A DNA stretch of 64,000 nt from DATBLE01 sp963841405. Its GTDB lineage: Bacteria > Actinomycetota > Thermoleophilia > Gaiellales > Gaiellaceae. Made by a program: the position numbers and the translations under genes. Positions within the stretch are counted from its first letter, which is position 1. The number at the start of each line of letters is the position of its first letter. This document shows, one piece after another, positions 35,641-43,754 of the stretch. The notes under the pieces are model-generated. The model ran no database searches. It was not told the DNA's origin and worked only from the letters and a program-made list of their open reading frames with translations. The DNA lies in contig CAWJCM010000001.1 of NCBI GenBank assembly GCA_963841405.1, forward strand, positions 186,001 through 250,000, given 5' to 3'.

Positions 35641-36180
35641 ATGGGCGACAACGACGGCCGTCATGACTTCGACTTCTACGCGGGCGCCTGGCGGATCGCG
35701 AACCGCAAGCGGGTCAACATGGTCGTTCCGGGCGACGACGAGTGGGTCGAGTTCGAGGCGACGAGCGAGGCGCGCCCGATCATCGGGGGCCTCGGGAACG
35801 TCGACACCTACTTGGCGCCCGACTTCCCCGGCCGGCCCGGATTCGAGGCGTTCACGCTGCGGCTGTTCGAGCCGAAGACGGCGCTCTGGCGCATCTGGTG
35901 GATGTCGGCTGCGAACTCGGGCCCCCTCGACGAGCCGGTCGTCGGCCGGTTCGAGGACGACGGCATCGGCCGGTTCGAGTGCGACGACATCGTCCAGGGC
36001 GTCCACGTGCGGGTGCGGTACGAGTGGACGGTGATCGACGAGGACACCCTCAAGTGGGAGCAGTTCTTCTCGTTCGACGGTCGCCGCACCTGGGAGTCGA
36101 ACTGGGTGATGGAGTCGACGCGGATCGCCAGCTTCGTCAACCTGAGCGCGACCCTCTTCAGCCAAGCGGTCGCGGTCTGA
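35641..36180 (+). CDS. DUF1579-like protein
   Basis: A 179-residue soluble protein without signal peptide. FDFYAGAWRIANRKRV at the N-terminus, then ARPIIGGLGNVDTYLAP, LRLFEPKTALWRIWWMS, and VRVRYEWTVIDEDTLKWEQ with RTWESNWVMESTR at the end resemble the DUF1579/lipocalin-like proteins, which form a small beta-barrel. No catalytic function is known to me. AAAGGAG lies 8 bases before the ATG, so unlike many neighbours it uses a normal leader. It faces the WYL regulator across the probable operator and is its likely target. Confidence 0.8.
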   Translation: MGDNDGRHDFDFYAGAWRIANRKRVNMVVPGDDEWVEFEATSEARPIIGGLGNVDTYLAPDFPGRPGFEAFTLRLFEPKTALWRIWWMSAANSGPLDEPVVGRFEDDGIGRFECDDIVQGVHVRVRYEWTVIDEDTLKWEQFFSFDGRRTWESNWVMESTRIASFVNLSATLFSQAVAV

Positions 36181-36186
36181 GTCTTC

Positions 36187-36214
36187 AGGGACAGACCCCG
36201 CAGGGGCTGTCCCT
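36187..36214. terminator. GGGACAG-family hairpin between convergent genes
   Basis: AGGGACAG-a-CCCC pairs with GGGG-CTGTCCCT around a 3-base loop, with one bulged A. Its 5' side shares 17 identical bases (CTTCAGGGACAGACCCC) with the element at 40044. It lies between the DUF1579-like gene and the convergent sulfurtransferase gene. Confidence 0.65.
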
Positions 36215-36219
36215 CCAAG

Positions 36220-37008
36220 CTAGCGCTCGAGCGGCAGCTCGTCGTGACGCGACCACTCGTGCCACGAGCCGGGGTAGTTCCGGGCGCGGTAGCCGGCCGA
36301 GCGGAGCGCCATCGCGGCGACGGCCGAGCGCGAGCCCGAGTGGCAGTAGGCGACGATTTCCGCGCCCTCGGGCAGGCCGACCAGCTCGCGGATCTCCTCT
36401 GCCGGCAGCGGCACACCCGGCCGGGCGAACAGGTCGCCGGCCTCGATGTTCCGCGCGCCGGGGATGTGCCCCTGCCGCGGGTCGCAGGGATAGCCGCCTT
36501 TGCCGCTGAACTCGTCGTCACGCCGGACGTCCAGGATCGTCAGCTCGGGATCGCCCAGCCGCCCCGCCAGCTCCGCGAACGTCGGCACCTCGTCGAACTT
36601 CGGATCGAGCTCGTTCCGGTTCTTCTCCAACTCCGCCACCCCCTGGTCGAGCTCACCTTGCCATGCCTTCAGCCCTCCTGCCATCACCGCCACCTCGGGA
36701 TGCCCGGCGAGCCCGGCGAGCTGGTACGAGGAGCAGGCGCCGATGCAGTCGCCGCCGTCGTAGAGCACGAGCCGCTCCTCGCCGGTGACCCCGTGCCGGC
36801 GCAGGCGCAGCCCCACCTCCGATGCGAGCTCCTCCAGCACGGCGCGCTCGGTGACAGGCGCCGGCGAGCCGAGCACGAGCGGGATCGAGCCGGGGAGGTG
36901 TCCGCGCATGTGCGCGTTCGGGCCGCGGACGTCGGCGAGCAGCAAGCCGTCCTCGCCCAGATGCTCCGCGACCCAGGCGGCGTCGACCACCGGCGGAAGC
37001 GTCGTCAC
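36220..37008 (-). CDS. sseA: sulfurtransferase with two rhodanese domains
   Basis: A 262-residue thiosulfate or 3-mercaptopyruvate sulfurtransferase. The N-terminal rhodanese domain (LLADVRGPNAHMRGHLPGS) lacks the active cysteine loop, and the C-terminal one has it: IVAYCHSGSRSAVAAMAL, with LTILDVRRDDEFSGKGGYPC and GHIPGARNIEAGDLF before it. The CHSGSRS loop is closer to thiosulfate-type rhodaneses than to the CGSGVTA-type mercaptopyruvate enzymes. The GTG start overlaps the stop of the alpha/beta hydrolase as GTGA. The gene symbol is by family resemblance only. Confidence 0.88.
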   Translation of the reverse strand: MTTLPPVVDAAWVAEHLGEDGLLLADVRGPNAHMRGHLPGSIPLVLGSPAPVTERAVLEELASEVGLRLRRHGVTGEERLVLYDGGDCIGACSSYQLAGLAGHPEVAVMAGGLKAWQGELDQGVAELEKNRNELDPKFDEVPTFAELAGRLGDPELTILDVRRDDEFSGKGGYPCDPRQGHIPGARNIEAGDLFARPGVPLPAEEIRELVGLPEGAEIVAYCHSGSRSAVAAMALRSAGYRARNYPGSWHEWSRHDELPLER

Positions 37009-37688
37009 AGCGACCCGATGAAGGTCGCGAGGATCCGGTTGAACGCGTCGTGACGCTCGAGGTTCGGGATGTGTCCGCAACCCTCGAGGACCTCGGCGCG
37101 CCCGTTCGCCGAAGCGCCTGCGAGTCCCACGCCGACCTCCGGTGGGATCAGCGGGTCGGCGTCGCCGGCAACGACGAGCAGCGGCAACCCGCCGGTCACC
37201 GCTTCCGTCGAGTCCGGGCGGTCGCGGATCGCCGTGATCGCACGAACCAGATCCTCGGGCTCCTGCTCCGCGGCGATGCGGTGCGCCTGCTCGAACCCCT
37301 CGTCGGACATCCCCGGCGCGAAGAAATCCTTCGCCTGCGCGTTCCACAAGCCCTCGCCGCCCTGCCCGCGCGCTATGCGGATCCACTCCTCGCGGAGCGG
37401 CGCGCGCTCCGGCGGATCGGCGTCCGCGCGCGAGCCGACGAGGACGAGGCCCTCGAGGCGCTCCGGCGCGAGTCGGGCGATGGCGCACGCGGTGTAGCCG
37501 CCCATCGATGCGCCGACGGCGACGAACCTGCCCGGTACCGCCTGGAGCACGCCCAGCCCCCACTCGTCGAAGCTCGAGCCGAGGCCGTAGAGCGTCGGCA
37601 CGTGCGTCTCGTGATCGGCGAAGGCCTCGACCTGAGGCGCCCACATCCGGCCGTCGAACGGCAGCGCGTGCAGGAATGCGATCTTCAT
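37005..37688 (-). CDS. alpha/beta-fold hydrolase
   Basis: A 227-residue alpha/beta hydrolase. The nucleophile elbow is VAVGASMGGYTACAIARL (Ser at about residue 80), the oxyanion region is IAFLHALPFDGRMW, the acid is in LLVVAGDADPLIPPEV, and the histidine in LEGCGHIPNLERHDAF. The triad is complete. Substrates of this family range from esters to peptides, so no specific reaction is assigned. It overlaps both neighbours by four bases, ATGA with the GST gene and GTGA with the sulfurtransferase gene. Confidence 0.87.
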   Translation of the reverse strand: MKIAFLHALPFDGRMWAPQVEAFADHETHVPTLYGLGSSFDEWGLGVLQAVPGRFVAVGASMGGYTACAIARLAPERLEGLVLVGSRADADPPERAPLREEWIRIARGQGGEGLWNAQAKDFFAPGMSDEGFEQAHRIAAEQEPEDLVRAITAIRDRPDSTEAVTGGLPLLVVAGDADPLIPPEVGVGLAGASANGRAEVLEGCGHIPNLERHDAFNRILATFIGSL

Positions 37689-38257
37689 CTCGACAGCGCG
37701 GCGACGACGTCGAGCTCGGCGGCGATCGCTGGTCGCTCAGTGAGCTCGTCGAGCCGAGAGAGCAGCGCCCGGTACGGCGACAGGTCGACGCCGAGCTGGT
37801 CGCGGAGGCGGATCAGCCAGGGCGCGTACGCGATGTCGGCCAGCCCGTAGGGCAGCGGCCAGGCGTCGGTGCCGCGTTCCATCGCCGCCAGACAGCCCGC
37901 GAGGCGTTCCTCTGCGTCGTCCTCGTGGCGCCGGAACGCGTAGTACGAGTCGCCCAGGTTGGTGTCGAAGCGGTGGATGGCGAGCCGGACCTGCGCCCGG
38001 GCGGCCGGATCCGCGGGCAGCAGCTCCGGCTCGGGGTAGCGCTCCTCGAGGTACTGCATGATCACCTCCGACTCCGGCAGCACGAACGAGTTCTCCTCGA
38101 GCACCGGAACCTTGCCGAGCGGGTTCTTCTCGTACAGCCAGTCCGGACGGTCGGAGAGATCGATCGTCACCGTCTCGTACTCGACGTCCTTCTCTGCGAG
38201 GACGATGCGGGCACGGGCGCAGTAGGGACAGCGGTCGGCGTCGAAGAGGGTGAGCAT
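37685..38257 (-). CDS. glutathione S-transferase-like protein
   Basis: A 190-residue protein. The thioredoxin-like N-terminal domain has ADRCPYCARARIVLAEKD (CPYC at about residues 10-13), LGKVPVLEENSFVLPESEVI with the cis-Pro, and an all-helical C-terminal domain with LADIAYAPWLIRLRD. It resembles SspA/omega-type GSTs. Actinobacteria generally use mycothiol rather than glutathione, so the thiol cofactor is uncertain. It lies 10 bases after the GNAT gene and overlaps the hydrolase gene. Confidence 0.87.
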   Translation of the reverse strand: MLTLFDADRCPYCARARIVLAEKDVEYETVTIDLSDRPDWLYEKNPLGKVPVLEENSFVLPESEVIMQYLEERYPEPELLPADPAARAQVRLAIHRFDTNLGDSYYAFRRHEDDAEERLAGCLAAMERGTDAWPLPYGLADIAYAPWLIRLRDQLGVDLSPYRALLSRLDELTERPAIAAELDVVAALSR

Positions 38258-38267
38258 GGGTGCAGGC

Positions 38268-39224
38268 TCAGCCTACCCCGAGCGCCTCTGCCAGCTGCTG
38301 TTGCAGCTCGTCGGGCGGGGGGAGCTCCTCGGTGGAGGAGGCGGTGCGGGCGACCGCGCGGATCCGGGCCGGGTCGGCGCCGGTGAGGCGCTGGGCGACG
38401 GTGGGGTTGGCCCCCAGTGCGACAACGTCGCCCGGCGGAAGCTCGCCGAAGTACTCGGGCACGGAGGCGTACTCGTCGGCGACGCCGCCCCGGTCCCAGA
38501 GCACGTAGCGGACGACGGCGCTCTCCTCGACGCCGAGCGTGAGCACGATCGCGCCGAGCGCCAGCGACACCTCGCGCCCGAGCCGCCGGAGCGCCTTCGG
38601 ATCGCGGCTGCAGAGCTCGTCGTCGACACGCGTCCAGCCGTTGCTCGGCTGGGCGACGGCGGTGGTCTCAGATCGGCCGATGCGCGGCAGGTACTTCGCG
38701 ACCGTCTGCTCGACCCGGTCGTGGTCGTCGGTCTGGACGTACAGCGCCCCGTGCGAGGGCCGGCGCTGATCGCCGGCCGCCCGTTCGGCGGCCACGGCCA
38801 GCGGCGCGGCCATGTACAGCTTCTCGGGCTCGAAACCGAGCCGCTTCCACGCCGCGACCGCGGTGTGGTTGCTCGACATCACGTCGAGGGTGACCCGCGT
38901 GGCGCCGCGGCCACGGCCCTCGTCGAGCACCGGTGTCATCAGCCGCTTGAGCAGGCCCCTGCGTCGCGCGGGCGGCCGAACGTGTGCCAGCACGATGTGC
39001 CAGACGTGGCCAGGGAGCATCGTCGCCCGGACGACGCCGACCACGCCGTTGTCGTCCTCGGCGAGATAGACGGCGCCGCGCCCGCCGATGTCGGCGGACA
39101 CGTCCTGCCACTCCTCCTCCCAGGTCTCGACGAACTCGGGCGGCGCCGGGATCTCCGCCTCGAACTCCTCCCACAGCTCGCGCAGGACGGACTGGTCCGC
39201 GTCGGTGGCCCGGCGGACGTTCAT
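38268..39224 (-). CDS. GNAT acetyltransferase fused to an uncharacterised C-terminal domain
   Basis: A 318-residue protein. Residues 1-155 form a GNAT domain (MNVRRATDADQSVLRELWEE; acetyl-CoA loop in VRPPARRRGLLKRLM; TLDVMSSNHTAVAAWKRLGF). Residues 170-318 are a separate region (HGALYVQTDDHDRVEQTVAK, LGAIVLTLGVEESAVVRYVL, EYFGELPPGDVVALGANP) which I do not recognise. The C-terminal region may set specificity. The ATG overlaps the AlkA-type gene stop as ATGA. Confidence 0.78.
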   Translation of the reverse strand: MNVRRATDADQSVLRELWEEFEAEIPAPPEFVETWEEEWQDVSADIGGRGAVYLAEDDNGVVGVVRATMLPGHVWHIVLAHVRPPARRRGLLKRLMTPVLDEGRGRGATRVTLDVMSSNHTAVAAWKRLGFEPEKLYMAAPLAVAAERAAGDQRRPSHGALYVQTDDHDRVEQTVAKYLPRIGRSETTAVAQPSNGWTRVDDELCSRDPKALRRLGREVSLALGAIVLTLGVEESAVVRYVLWDRGGVADEYASVPEYFGELPPGDVVALGANPTVAQRLTGADPARIRAVARTASSTEELPPPDELQQQLAEALGVG

Positions 39225-40033
39225 CCAAGCACTCTGGCGCCGGTCAGGAGGTAGTGGACGGTCAAGTTCTGGAAGGGATCGAAGCGCTCGACGACGGAAC
39301 GGATGTCGACGTCACCATAGAACGCGGCGATCGCCTTGCGCACGCCGAGGTCGCCGGGCGCCCACGCGCGCGGCCGGGCGAGATGACGGGCGAGGAACCA
39401 GTCGGCCGTCCACTCCCCCAGCCCGCGCACCGCCGTGATCCGAGCCTTGACCTCGTCGTCCGGGAGCGCAGCCAGGGCATCGAGGTCGAGGTCCGACCGG
39501 GCGAGACCGACGACGTACTCGGCCTTGCGCTGCGAGAAGCCGAGCGAGAAGAGCTCGTCCTCGTCTGCGTCGGCGAGGCGCTCGCGGGTCGGGAACGAGA
39601 AGGCTTGCTCGCCGCGCTCGCCGAAGCGCTCGATCATCCGGTTGCGGATCGCGAACGCGGCGAACAGCGAGACCTGCTGCGCGCTGATCGAGGTGACGAG
39701 GCTCTCGAACGGGCTCGGCGCGAGCGGCGGCCGGAAGCCGGCGAGCGCGGAGGTGACGCAGCGGACGGCCGGGTCCGCCCGGCGCGCCCACCGGTCGAAG
39801 GCCTCGAGGTCGAAGGGCAGTCCGAGCAGCGTGCCGACCTCGGCCTCGATCTCCGCGTCGAGCGGCTCGACGATCACGCCGCCGTGGGCCGCCTCGATCC
39901 GCACCTCGCGCCCGCCGACGACGCGGTGGAGGCCGCCCTCGTGCCAGAGGTTCGCGAAGTCGGGCCCGAAGGCGCGGAAGCGCTCGGTCGAGATCTCGAA
40001 GTCGTAGGGCTGGGGAATCTCGAGCGGCGGCAC
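39221..40033 (-). CDS. alkA: DNA-3-methyladenine glycosylase II-like (HhH-GPD, AlkA family)
   Basis: Removes alkylated bases from DNA. The 270 residues include an N-terminal AlkA_N-like region and the HhH-GPD core: SLVTSISAQQVSLFAAFAIR, then the helix-hairpin-helix ITAVRGLGEWTADWFLAR and the catalytic Asp in APGDLGVRKAIAAFYG. Trp and Asp positions match AlkA. The start is a GTG at 40033, just after a GGGACAG palindrome that overlaps the upstream gene's end. Its own stop overlaps the GNAT gene. Confidence 0.88.
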   Translation of the reverse strand: MPPLEIPQPYDFEISTERFRAFGPDFANLWHEGGLHRVVGGREVRIEAAHGGVIVEPLDAEIEAEVGTLLGLPFDLEAFDRWARRADPAVRCVTSALAGFRPPLAPSPFESLVTSISAQQVSLFAAFAIRNRMIERFGERGEQAFSFPTRERLADADEDELFSLGFSQRKAEYVVGLARSDLDLDALAALPDDEVKARITAVRGLGEWTADWFLARHLARPRAWAPGDLGVRKAIAAFYGDVDIRSVVERFDPFQNLTVHYLLTGARVLG

Positions 40034-40043
40034 GGCGGACGTT

Positions 40044-40073
40044 CTTCAGGGACAGACCCCTCGCGGTCTGTCC
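40044..40073. repeat. GGGACAG-family palindrome reaching into the end of the HAD gene
   Basis: GGACAGACC (40050-40058) pairs perfectly with 40065-40073 around a 6-base loop. CTTCAGGGACAGACCCC at 40044-40060 is identical to 36183-36199. Read leftward it supplies the last codons of the HAD phosphatase gene (EDRPRGVCP), so the element forms part of a coding sequence. Confidence 0.6.
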
Positions 40074-40666
40074 TCGTCGAGAGCGTGCGCAACGGCGCGC
40101 AGATCGTCGAACGGCTCGTACTCCACGCCCTGCTCGCCGAGGTACTCCGCCAGCCCGTCGCGTGCGAACACCCGCTCCGCCGCCAGTGCCACGCAGCGAT
40201 CCGAATAGCCGTCCCCGACGTAGGCGAACGGGCCGTTCACGACGGAGGCGCGCTTGCACGGCTCGCCGCACACCGGGCAGACGGTCTCGTCACGCCAACG
40301 GATCCGCCAGCCGTCAGGTCGCGGGTCGAGCCGGTTCGCGCGCAGCTCAATCTGGACGCCCTCCCGGGCGAGCACCGGCTCGATCAGCTCGTGGAAGCCG
40401 CTGGAGACGACGAGCGGCCGGAACCGCTCGACCAGCTCGCGGAACCCGGGTCGCACGCGCACGTTGTCAACCAGCCAGGCCGTCACCTCGTCCGGCGGCG
40501 TCCGCACCGTCGCGAACTCGACCTCGATCACCTCGTGCAGCGTCATTGTCCGGCCGAGGTCGTGCTCCGCGTGCACGTACACACCGGAGTCGCCGAACTC
40601 GAGCAGCACCATGTGGAGGCTGTCCACCTCCGTCACGGTCCCGTCCCAGTCGAGGACGAGCCTCAG
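40046..40666 (-). CDS. HAD-superfamily phosphatase (SerB/MtnX-like)
   Basis: About 206 residues. Motif I is VLDWDGTVTEVDS near the N-terminus, motif II is in RPLVVSSGFHELI, and motif IV is FAYVGDGYSDRCVALAAE. The pattern fits class IB phosphatases such as phosphoserine phosphatase or MtnX; a CPVCGEPCK zinc-ribbon-like insert is unusual. The first GTG in frame (40636) would cut motif I, so translation must begin upstream. The CTG at 40666, overlapping the hmgA stop as CTGA, is the only sensible start. The last codons derive from a GGGACAG palindrome. Confidence 0.75.
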   Translation of the reverse strand: MRLVLDWDGTVTEVDSLHMVLLEFGDSGVYVHAEHDLGRTMTLHEVIEVEFATVRTPPDEVTAWLVDNVRVRPGFRELVERFRPLVVSSGFHELIEPVLAREGVQIELRANRLDPRPDGWRIRWRDETVCPVCGEPCKRASVVNGPFAYVGDGYSDRCVALAAERVFARDGLAEYLGEQGVEYEPFDDLRAVAHALDEDRPRGVCP

Positions 40667-41868
40667 AGGTGGGATGTCACTCCGGCGGGATCTTCGTCGG
40701 CGGCCGCGACGCCCGGCTCCTCGTACCAGGAGAAGGCGTACGTGCCGTCGTCGAGGTCACGGGCGAACGTCGTCAGCCGCAGCGGGTGGAACGTGTCGCA
40801 CATCACCGCCAGCTCGTGCGTCTCGGTCAGCCCGATCGACTTCTCCGCCAGGCCCGGGTGCGGCCCGTGAGGGATTCCCGACGGGTGCAGCGTGATCGAC
40901 CCGACGTCGACCGCCTTCCGCGAGGAGAAGTTGCCGGAGACGTAATAGATCATCTCCTCCGAGTTCACGTTCGAATGCACGTACGGGATCGGGATCGCCA
41001 GCGGGTCGAAGTCGAGCTTGCGCGGACAGAACGAGCAGATCACGAAGTTCTGGCCCTGGAAGGTCTGGTGCGCCGGCGGCGGCATGTGGATGCGGCCGGT
41101 GATCGGCTCGAAGTCCTCGATGTTGAAGGTCCATGGATAGACGTAGCCGTCCCAGCCGACCACGTCGAACGGGTGGTAGTCGAGGACATAGGTCTGGTAC
41201 CCGTCGCGGACCCGCACCTTGACGTGGTGCTCGCCGCGGTCGCGGTGCGTGCGCAGCTCGGTCGGCGGGTGGATGTCGCGGTGGTAGAACGGCGCGTGCT
41301 CCATCAGCTGGCCGTACTCGTTGCGGTACCGACGCGGGATCTCGATCAGGCCCGGCGACTCGAAGACGAGATGCCGCTCGGGCCCGCCGTTCGTGAACCG
41401 GTAGGTCGTCCCTCGCGGGATGACGACGTAGTCGCCCTCGCGGTACGGCAGGTCGCCGAAGATCGTCTCCAGCGTCCCCGACCCCTCGTGGACGAAGATC
41501 ACCTCGTCGCCCTCGCCGTTCCGGTAGAAGAAGTCCATCCCCTCGGTGGGCCGGGCGATCGAGATCTCGACGTCCTGGTTCCACATCGAGAGGTGCCGCG
41601 CCGAGATCGCGTCGCCACCCTCGGGCGTCTGCTCGTAGGTGCGGAAGTGGCGGTGCGCGTGCGCCTCGGGCACCCACTCGTCGCGGACGATCGGCTCGAA
41701 GTCGCCGAGGTCGCGGATCCGGACCGGCGACTGCAGGTGGTAGAGGATCGACTCGTTCCCGGAGAAGCCCTCGAGGCCGAAGACCTCCTCGTTCAGGAGC
41801 GTCCCGTTGTCACGGAACTGGACGTGCCGCTTGCGCGGGACGTCGCCGAGCAGCTGGTACATCGGCAT
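40663..41868 (-). CDS. hmgA: homogentisate 1,2-dioxygenase
   Basis: Opens the homogentisate ring to maleylacetoacetate with Fe(II) and O2, in tyrosine/phenylalanine degradation. The 401 residues show the cupin fold with iron-ligand regions HPSGIPHGPHPG and YVHSNVNSEEMIYYVSG, and FVICSFCPRKLDFDPLAIPI. The protein is shorter than Pseudomonas HmgA (about 440). The ATG at 41868 has TAACCT seven bases upstream and no Shine-Dalgarno. hpd and a fumarylacetoacetase-family gene lie in the same leftward series, supporting the assignment. Confidence 0.9.
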   Translation of the reverse strand: MPMYQLLGDVPRKRHVQFRDNGTLLNEEVFGLEGFSGNESILYHLQSPVRIRDLGDFEPIVRDEWVPEAHAHRHFRTYEQTPEGGDAISARHLSMWNQDVEISIARPTEGMDFFYRNGEGDEVIFVHEGSGTLETIFGDLPYREGDYVVIPRGTTYRFTNGGPERHLVFESPGLIEIPRRYRNEYGQLMEHAPFYHRDIHPPTELRTHRDRGEHHVKVRVRDGYQTYVLDYHPFDVVGWDGYVYPWTFNIEDFEPITGRIHMPPPAHQTFQGQNFVICSFCPRKLDFDPLAIPIPYVHSNVNSEEMIYYVSGNFSSRKAVDVGSITLHPSGIPHGPHPGLAEKSIGLTETHELAVMCDTFHPLRLTTFARDLDDGTYAFSWYEEPGVAAADEDPAGVTSHL

Positions 41869-41882
41869 GCACTGAAGGTTAG

Positions 41883-42869
41883 TCAGCAGAGCGCTTCGGC
41901 GGCGAGCGCGGCCAACCGCTTGCCGGTAGCCGGGCCGAACTTGAAGCCGTGGCCCGAGCAGGCCGAGCCGACGACGATCCGGCCGTGGCGCTCGACGATG
42001 AACCGCTCGTCGTCGGTGGTGGTGTAGAAGCACGACTCCGCGTGCACCGGCTCGGGGTCGGCGTTCGGGAAGCGCTCGCGCGTCCAGTCGGCGATCTCCT
42101 GGACGAGCGCCTCGTCCGGGCCGTGCTGCTCGTCGGGGTCGGACCGCGAGCCGCGCATGTGGCTGCCGACCTTCAGGCCGTAGAGCGGATCGGACAGCGA
42201 GTAGAATCCGTGTCCACGGGTGACGACCTCGGCGACCACCGAAGGTACCGGGCCTTCGAGGCGAAAGTACGCGACCGTCTCGCGCGTCTCGACCACCGGA
42301 AGATCGATCCCCGCACCGGCCAGCAGCCGCCTTGCCCACGGCCCGGCGGTGACGACCACCACCGGCTCGTCGAGCTCGTCCAGCGACTCGACTCGGCGCC
42401 CGGTCTCGATCCGCAGGCCCCGCGCGAACGCGCTCAGCGCCCGATCCGCGTAGACGACGCCGGCGTCGGGCTGGAAGAGCACGGATGCGGCTTCGTCCGG
42501 CACGACGCCGAACCGGGTCTCGGTCTCCTTCCCGGTCAGTAGCTCGCACGCTGCGCCGCAGGCTTCGAGCGCCTCCCTCGAGCTCTGCACCCCTTCGCGG
42601 TACAGCTCGAGCAGGCCGTTGAGGAGCAGCAGCTGCTCCCCGCTCTCACGCTCCAGCTCGCGCCACCCGTCGAGCGCCTCCTGCGCGAGGCGCACCCACT
42701 TCTTTTCCGGGTACGCGAGCCGGAAGATCCGCGTCCGGCCGTGGCTCGAGCCGCACGTGTGGCCGAGGTCGAACTGCTCGTAGACGACGGCCTCGTGGCC
42801 GTCGCGGTCGAGCGCCCAGGCCGCGGCGAGCCCGTTCACCCCCGCGCCGACGACGGCGACGTCAGCCAC
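41883..42869 (-). CDS. FAD-dependent oxidase, monomeric sarcosine oxidase / N-methyltryptophan oxidase type
   Basis: A 328-residue flavoprotein. The dinucleotide-binding motif VAVVGAGVNGLAAAWAL is at residues 4-20, with the acidic strand end YEQFDLGHTCGSSHGRTRIF (the GSSHG-R stretch of this family). The C-terminal flavin region is VGSACSGHGFKFGPATGKRL, including the cysteine-containing position that binds FAD covalently in sarcosine oxidase. It would oxidise a secondary or primary amine, making H2O2. It overlaps the fumarylacetoacetase-family gene by 8 bases. A role in tyrosine breakdown is not evident. Confidence 0.85.
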   Translation of the reverse strand: MADVAVVGAGVNGLAAAWALDRDGHEAVVYEQFDLGHTCGSSHGRTRIFRLAYPEKKWVRLAQEALDGWRELERESGEQLLLLNGLLELYREGVQSSREALEACGAACELLTGKETETRFGVVPDEAASVLFQPDAGVVYADRALSAFARGLRIETGRRVESLDELDEPVVVVTAGPWARRLLAGAGIDLPVVETRETVAYFRLEGPVPSVVAEVVTRGHGFYSLSDPLYGLKVGSHMRGSRSDPDEQHGPDEALVQEIADWTRERFPNADPEPVHAESCFYTTTDDERFIVERHGRIVVGSACSGHGFKFGPATGKRLAALAAEALC

Positions 42870-43683
42870 GCGGCCCGACGGTGTTGCGCAGCACGCCGAT
42901 CCCCTCGACCTCGAGCTCGACCACGTCGCCGGGCTGCAGCCAGCGCTCGTCGCCGAGCTCGAGGATGCATCCGGTCCCTACGGTCCCGGAGCCCAGCACA
43001 TCGCCGGGGAGCAGCCGCGTGTTCCGTGCCGCGTGCTCGACGAGCCGCTCCCAGGAGAAGTGCATGTCGCCGAGCTGCCCGCGCGAGCGCTCCTCCCCGT
43101 TGACCCGGGCGACCATCACCGCCGTCGAGCCGTCGAACTCGTCCGGTGTGACCAAGACCGGGCCGAGCGACGTCGCGAAGTCCTTGCCCTTGGCCGGGCC
43201 GAGCCCGACCTTCATCTCGGCGCGCTGGAGGTCGCGTGCCGACCAGTCGTTCATCGCCGTGAAGCCCCCGATCGCGCCGTCGGCACCGGCGATCGCCGCC
43301 ACCTCGAGCTCGTAGTCGAGCTCCTGGCTCGGCTCCGGGAACGGGATCTCGTCCTCGGGCCCGAAGATCGCCGCCGGGTTCGAGAAATAGAAGACCGGCT
43401 GCTCGTACCACTCGGCCGGCACCTCCGCCCCCCGCTTCGCGCGTGCGGTCTGCACGTGCTGCTCGAAGGCGTAGAAGTCGCGCACGGCGGGCGGGTGCAG
43501 CACCGGCGCGCGCAGCACGACGTCGGCGAGCGCGTATTCGGCGTGCTCGCGCGCCCGCCCGCCGCCGGTGAAGAACGACTGGAGCGTCTGCGCCGCTAGC
43601 TGGATCACCCTGTCGCCCTCGATCCGCCCGGGCCAGCCGCGCTCGAGGCCCAGCTCTTTCGGGCTGAACATGCAGAGCTTCAT
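42862..43683 (-). CDS. fumarylacetoacetate hydrolase family protein
   Basis: A 273-residue FAH-family enzyme. Metal ligands are in QELDYELEVAAIAG (Glu pair) and AMNDWSARDLQ (Asp). The FAH core runs through GKDFATSLGPVLVTPDEF to LLPGDVLGSGTVGTGCILEL. Its position between hpd and hmgA suggests it performs the final step, splitting fumarylacetoacetate, although the family also includes other hydrolases. The isomerase for maleylacetoacetate is not obvious; the nearby GST-like protein is a possible candidate, since zeta-class GSTs do this. TAGGCT lies 9 bases before the ATG. Confidence 0.88.
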   Translation of the reverse strand: MKLCMFSPKELGLERGWPGRIEGDRVIQLAAQTLQSFFTGGGRAREHAEYALADVVLRAPVLHPPAVRDFYAFEQHVQTARAKRGAEVPAEWYEQPVFYFSNPAAIFGPEDEIPFPEPSQELDYELEVAAIAGADGAIGGFTAMNDWSARDLQRAEMKVGLGPAKGKDFATSLGPVLVTPDEFDGSTAVMVARVNGEERSRGQLGDMHFSWERLVEHAARNTRLLPGDVLGSGTVGTGCILELGDERWLQPGDVVELEVEGIGVLRNTVGPRG

Positions 43684-43713
43684 CGCCCGAGGAGCCTAGA
43701 CGCGCTTCGAACT

Positions 43714-43742
43714 GCAGTGACCAGGCTCAAGCCCGTCACTGC
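43714..43742. terminator. hairpin between the cation-efflux gene and the FAH-family gene
   Basis: GCAGTGAC (43714-43721) pairs perfectly with GTCACTGC (43735-43742), with an inner GGCT/AGCC stem and small bulges. Both flanking genes run leftward, so it probably ends or attenuates the upstream transcript before the FAH promoter. Confidence 0.5.
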
Positions 43743-43754
43743 ACTCGACGCGCG

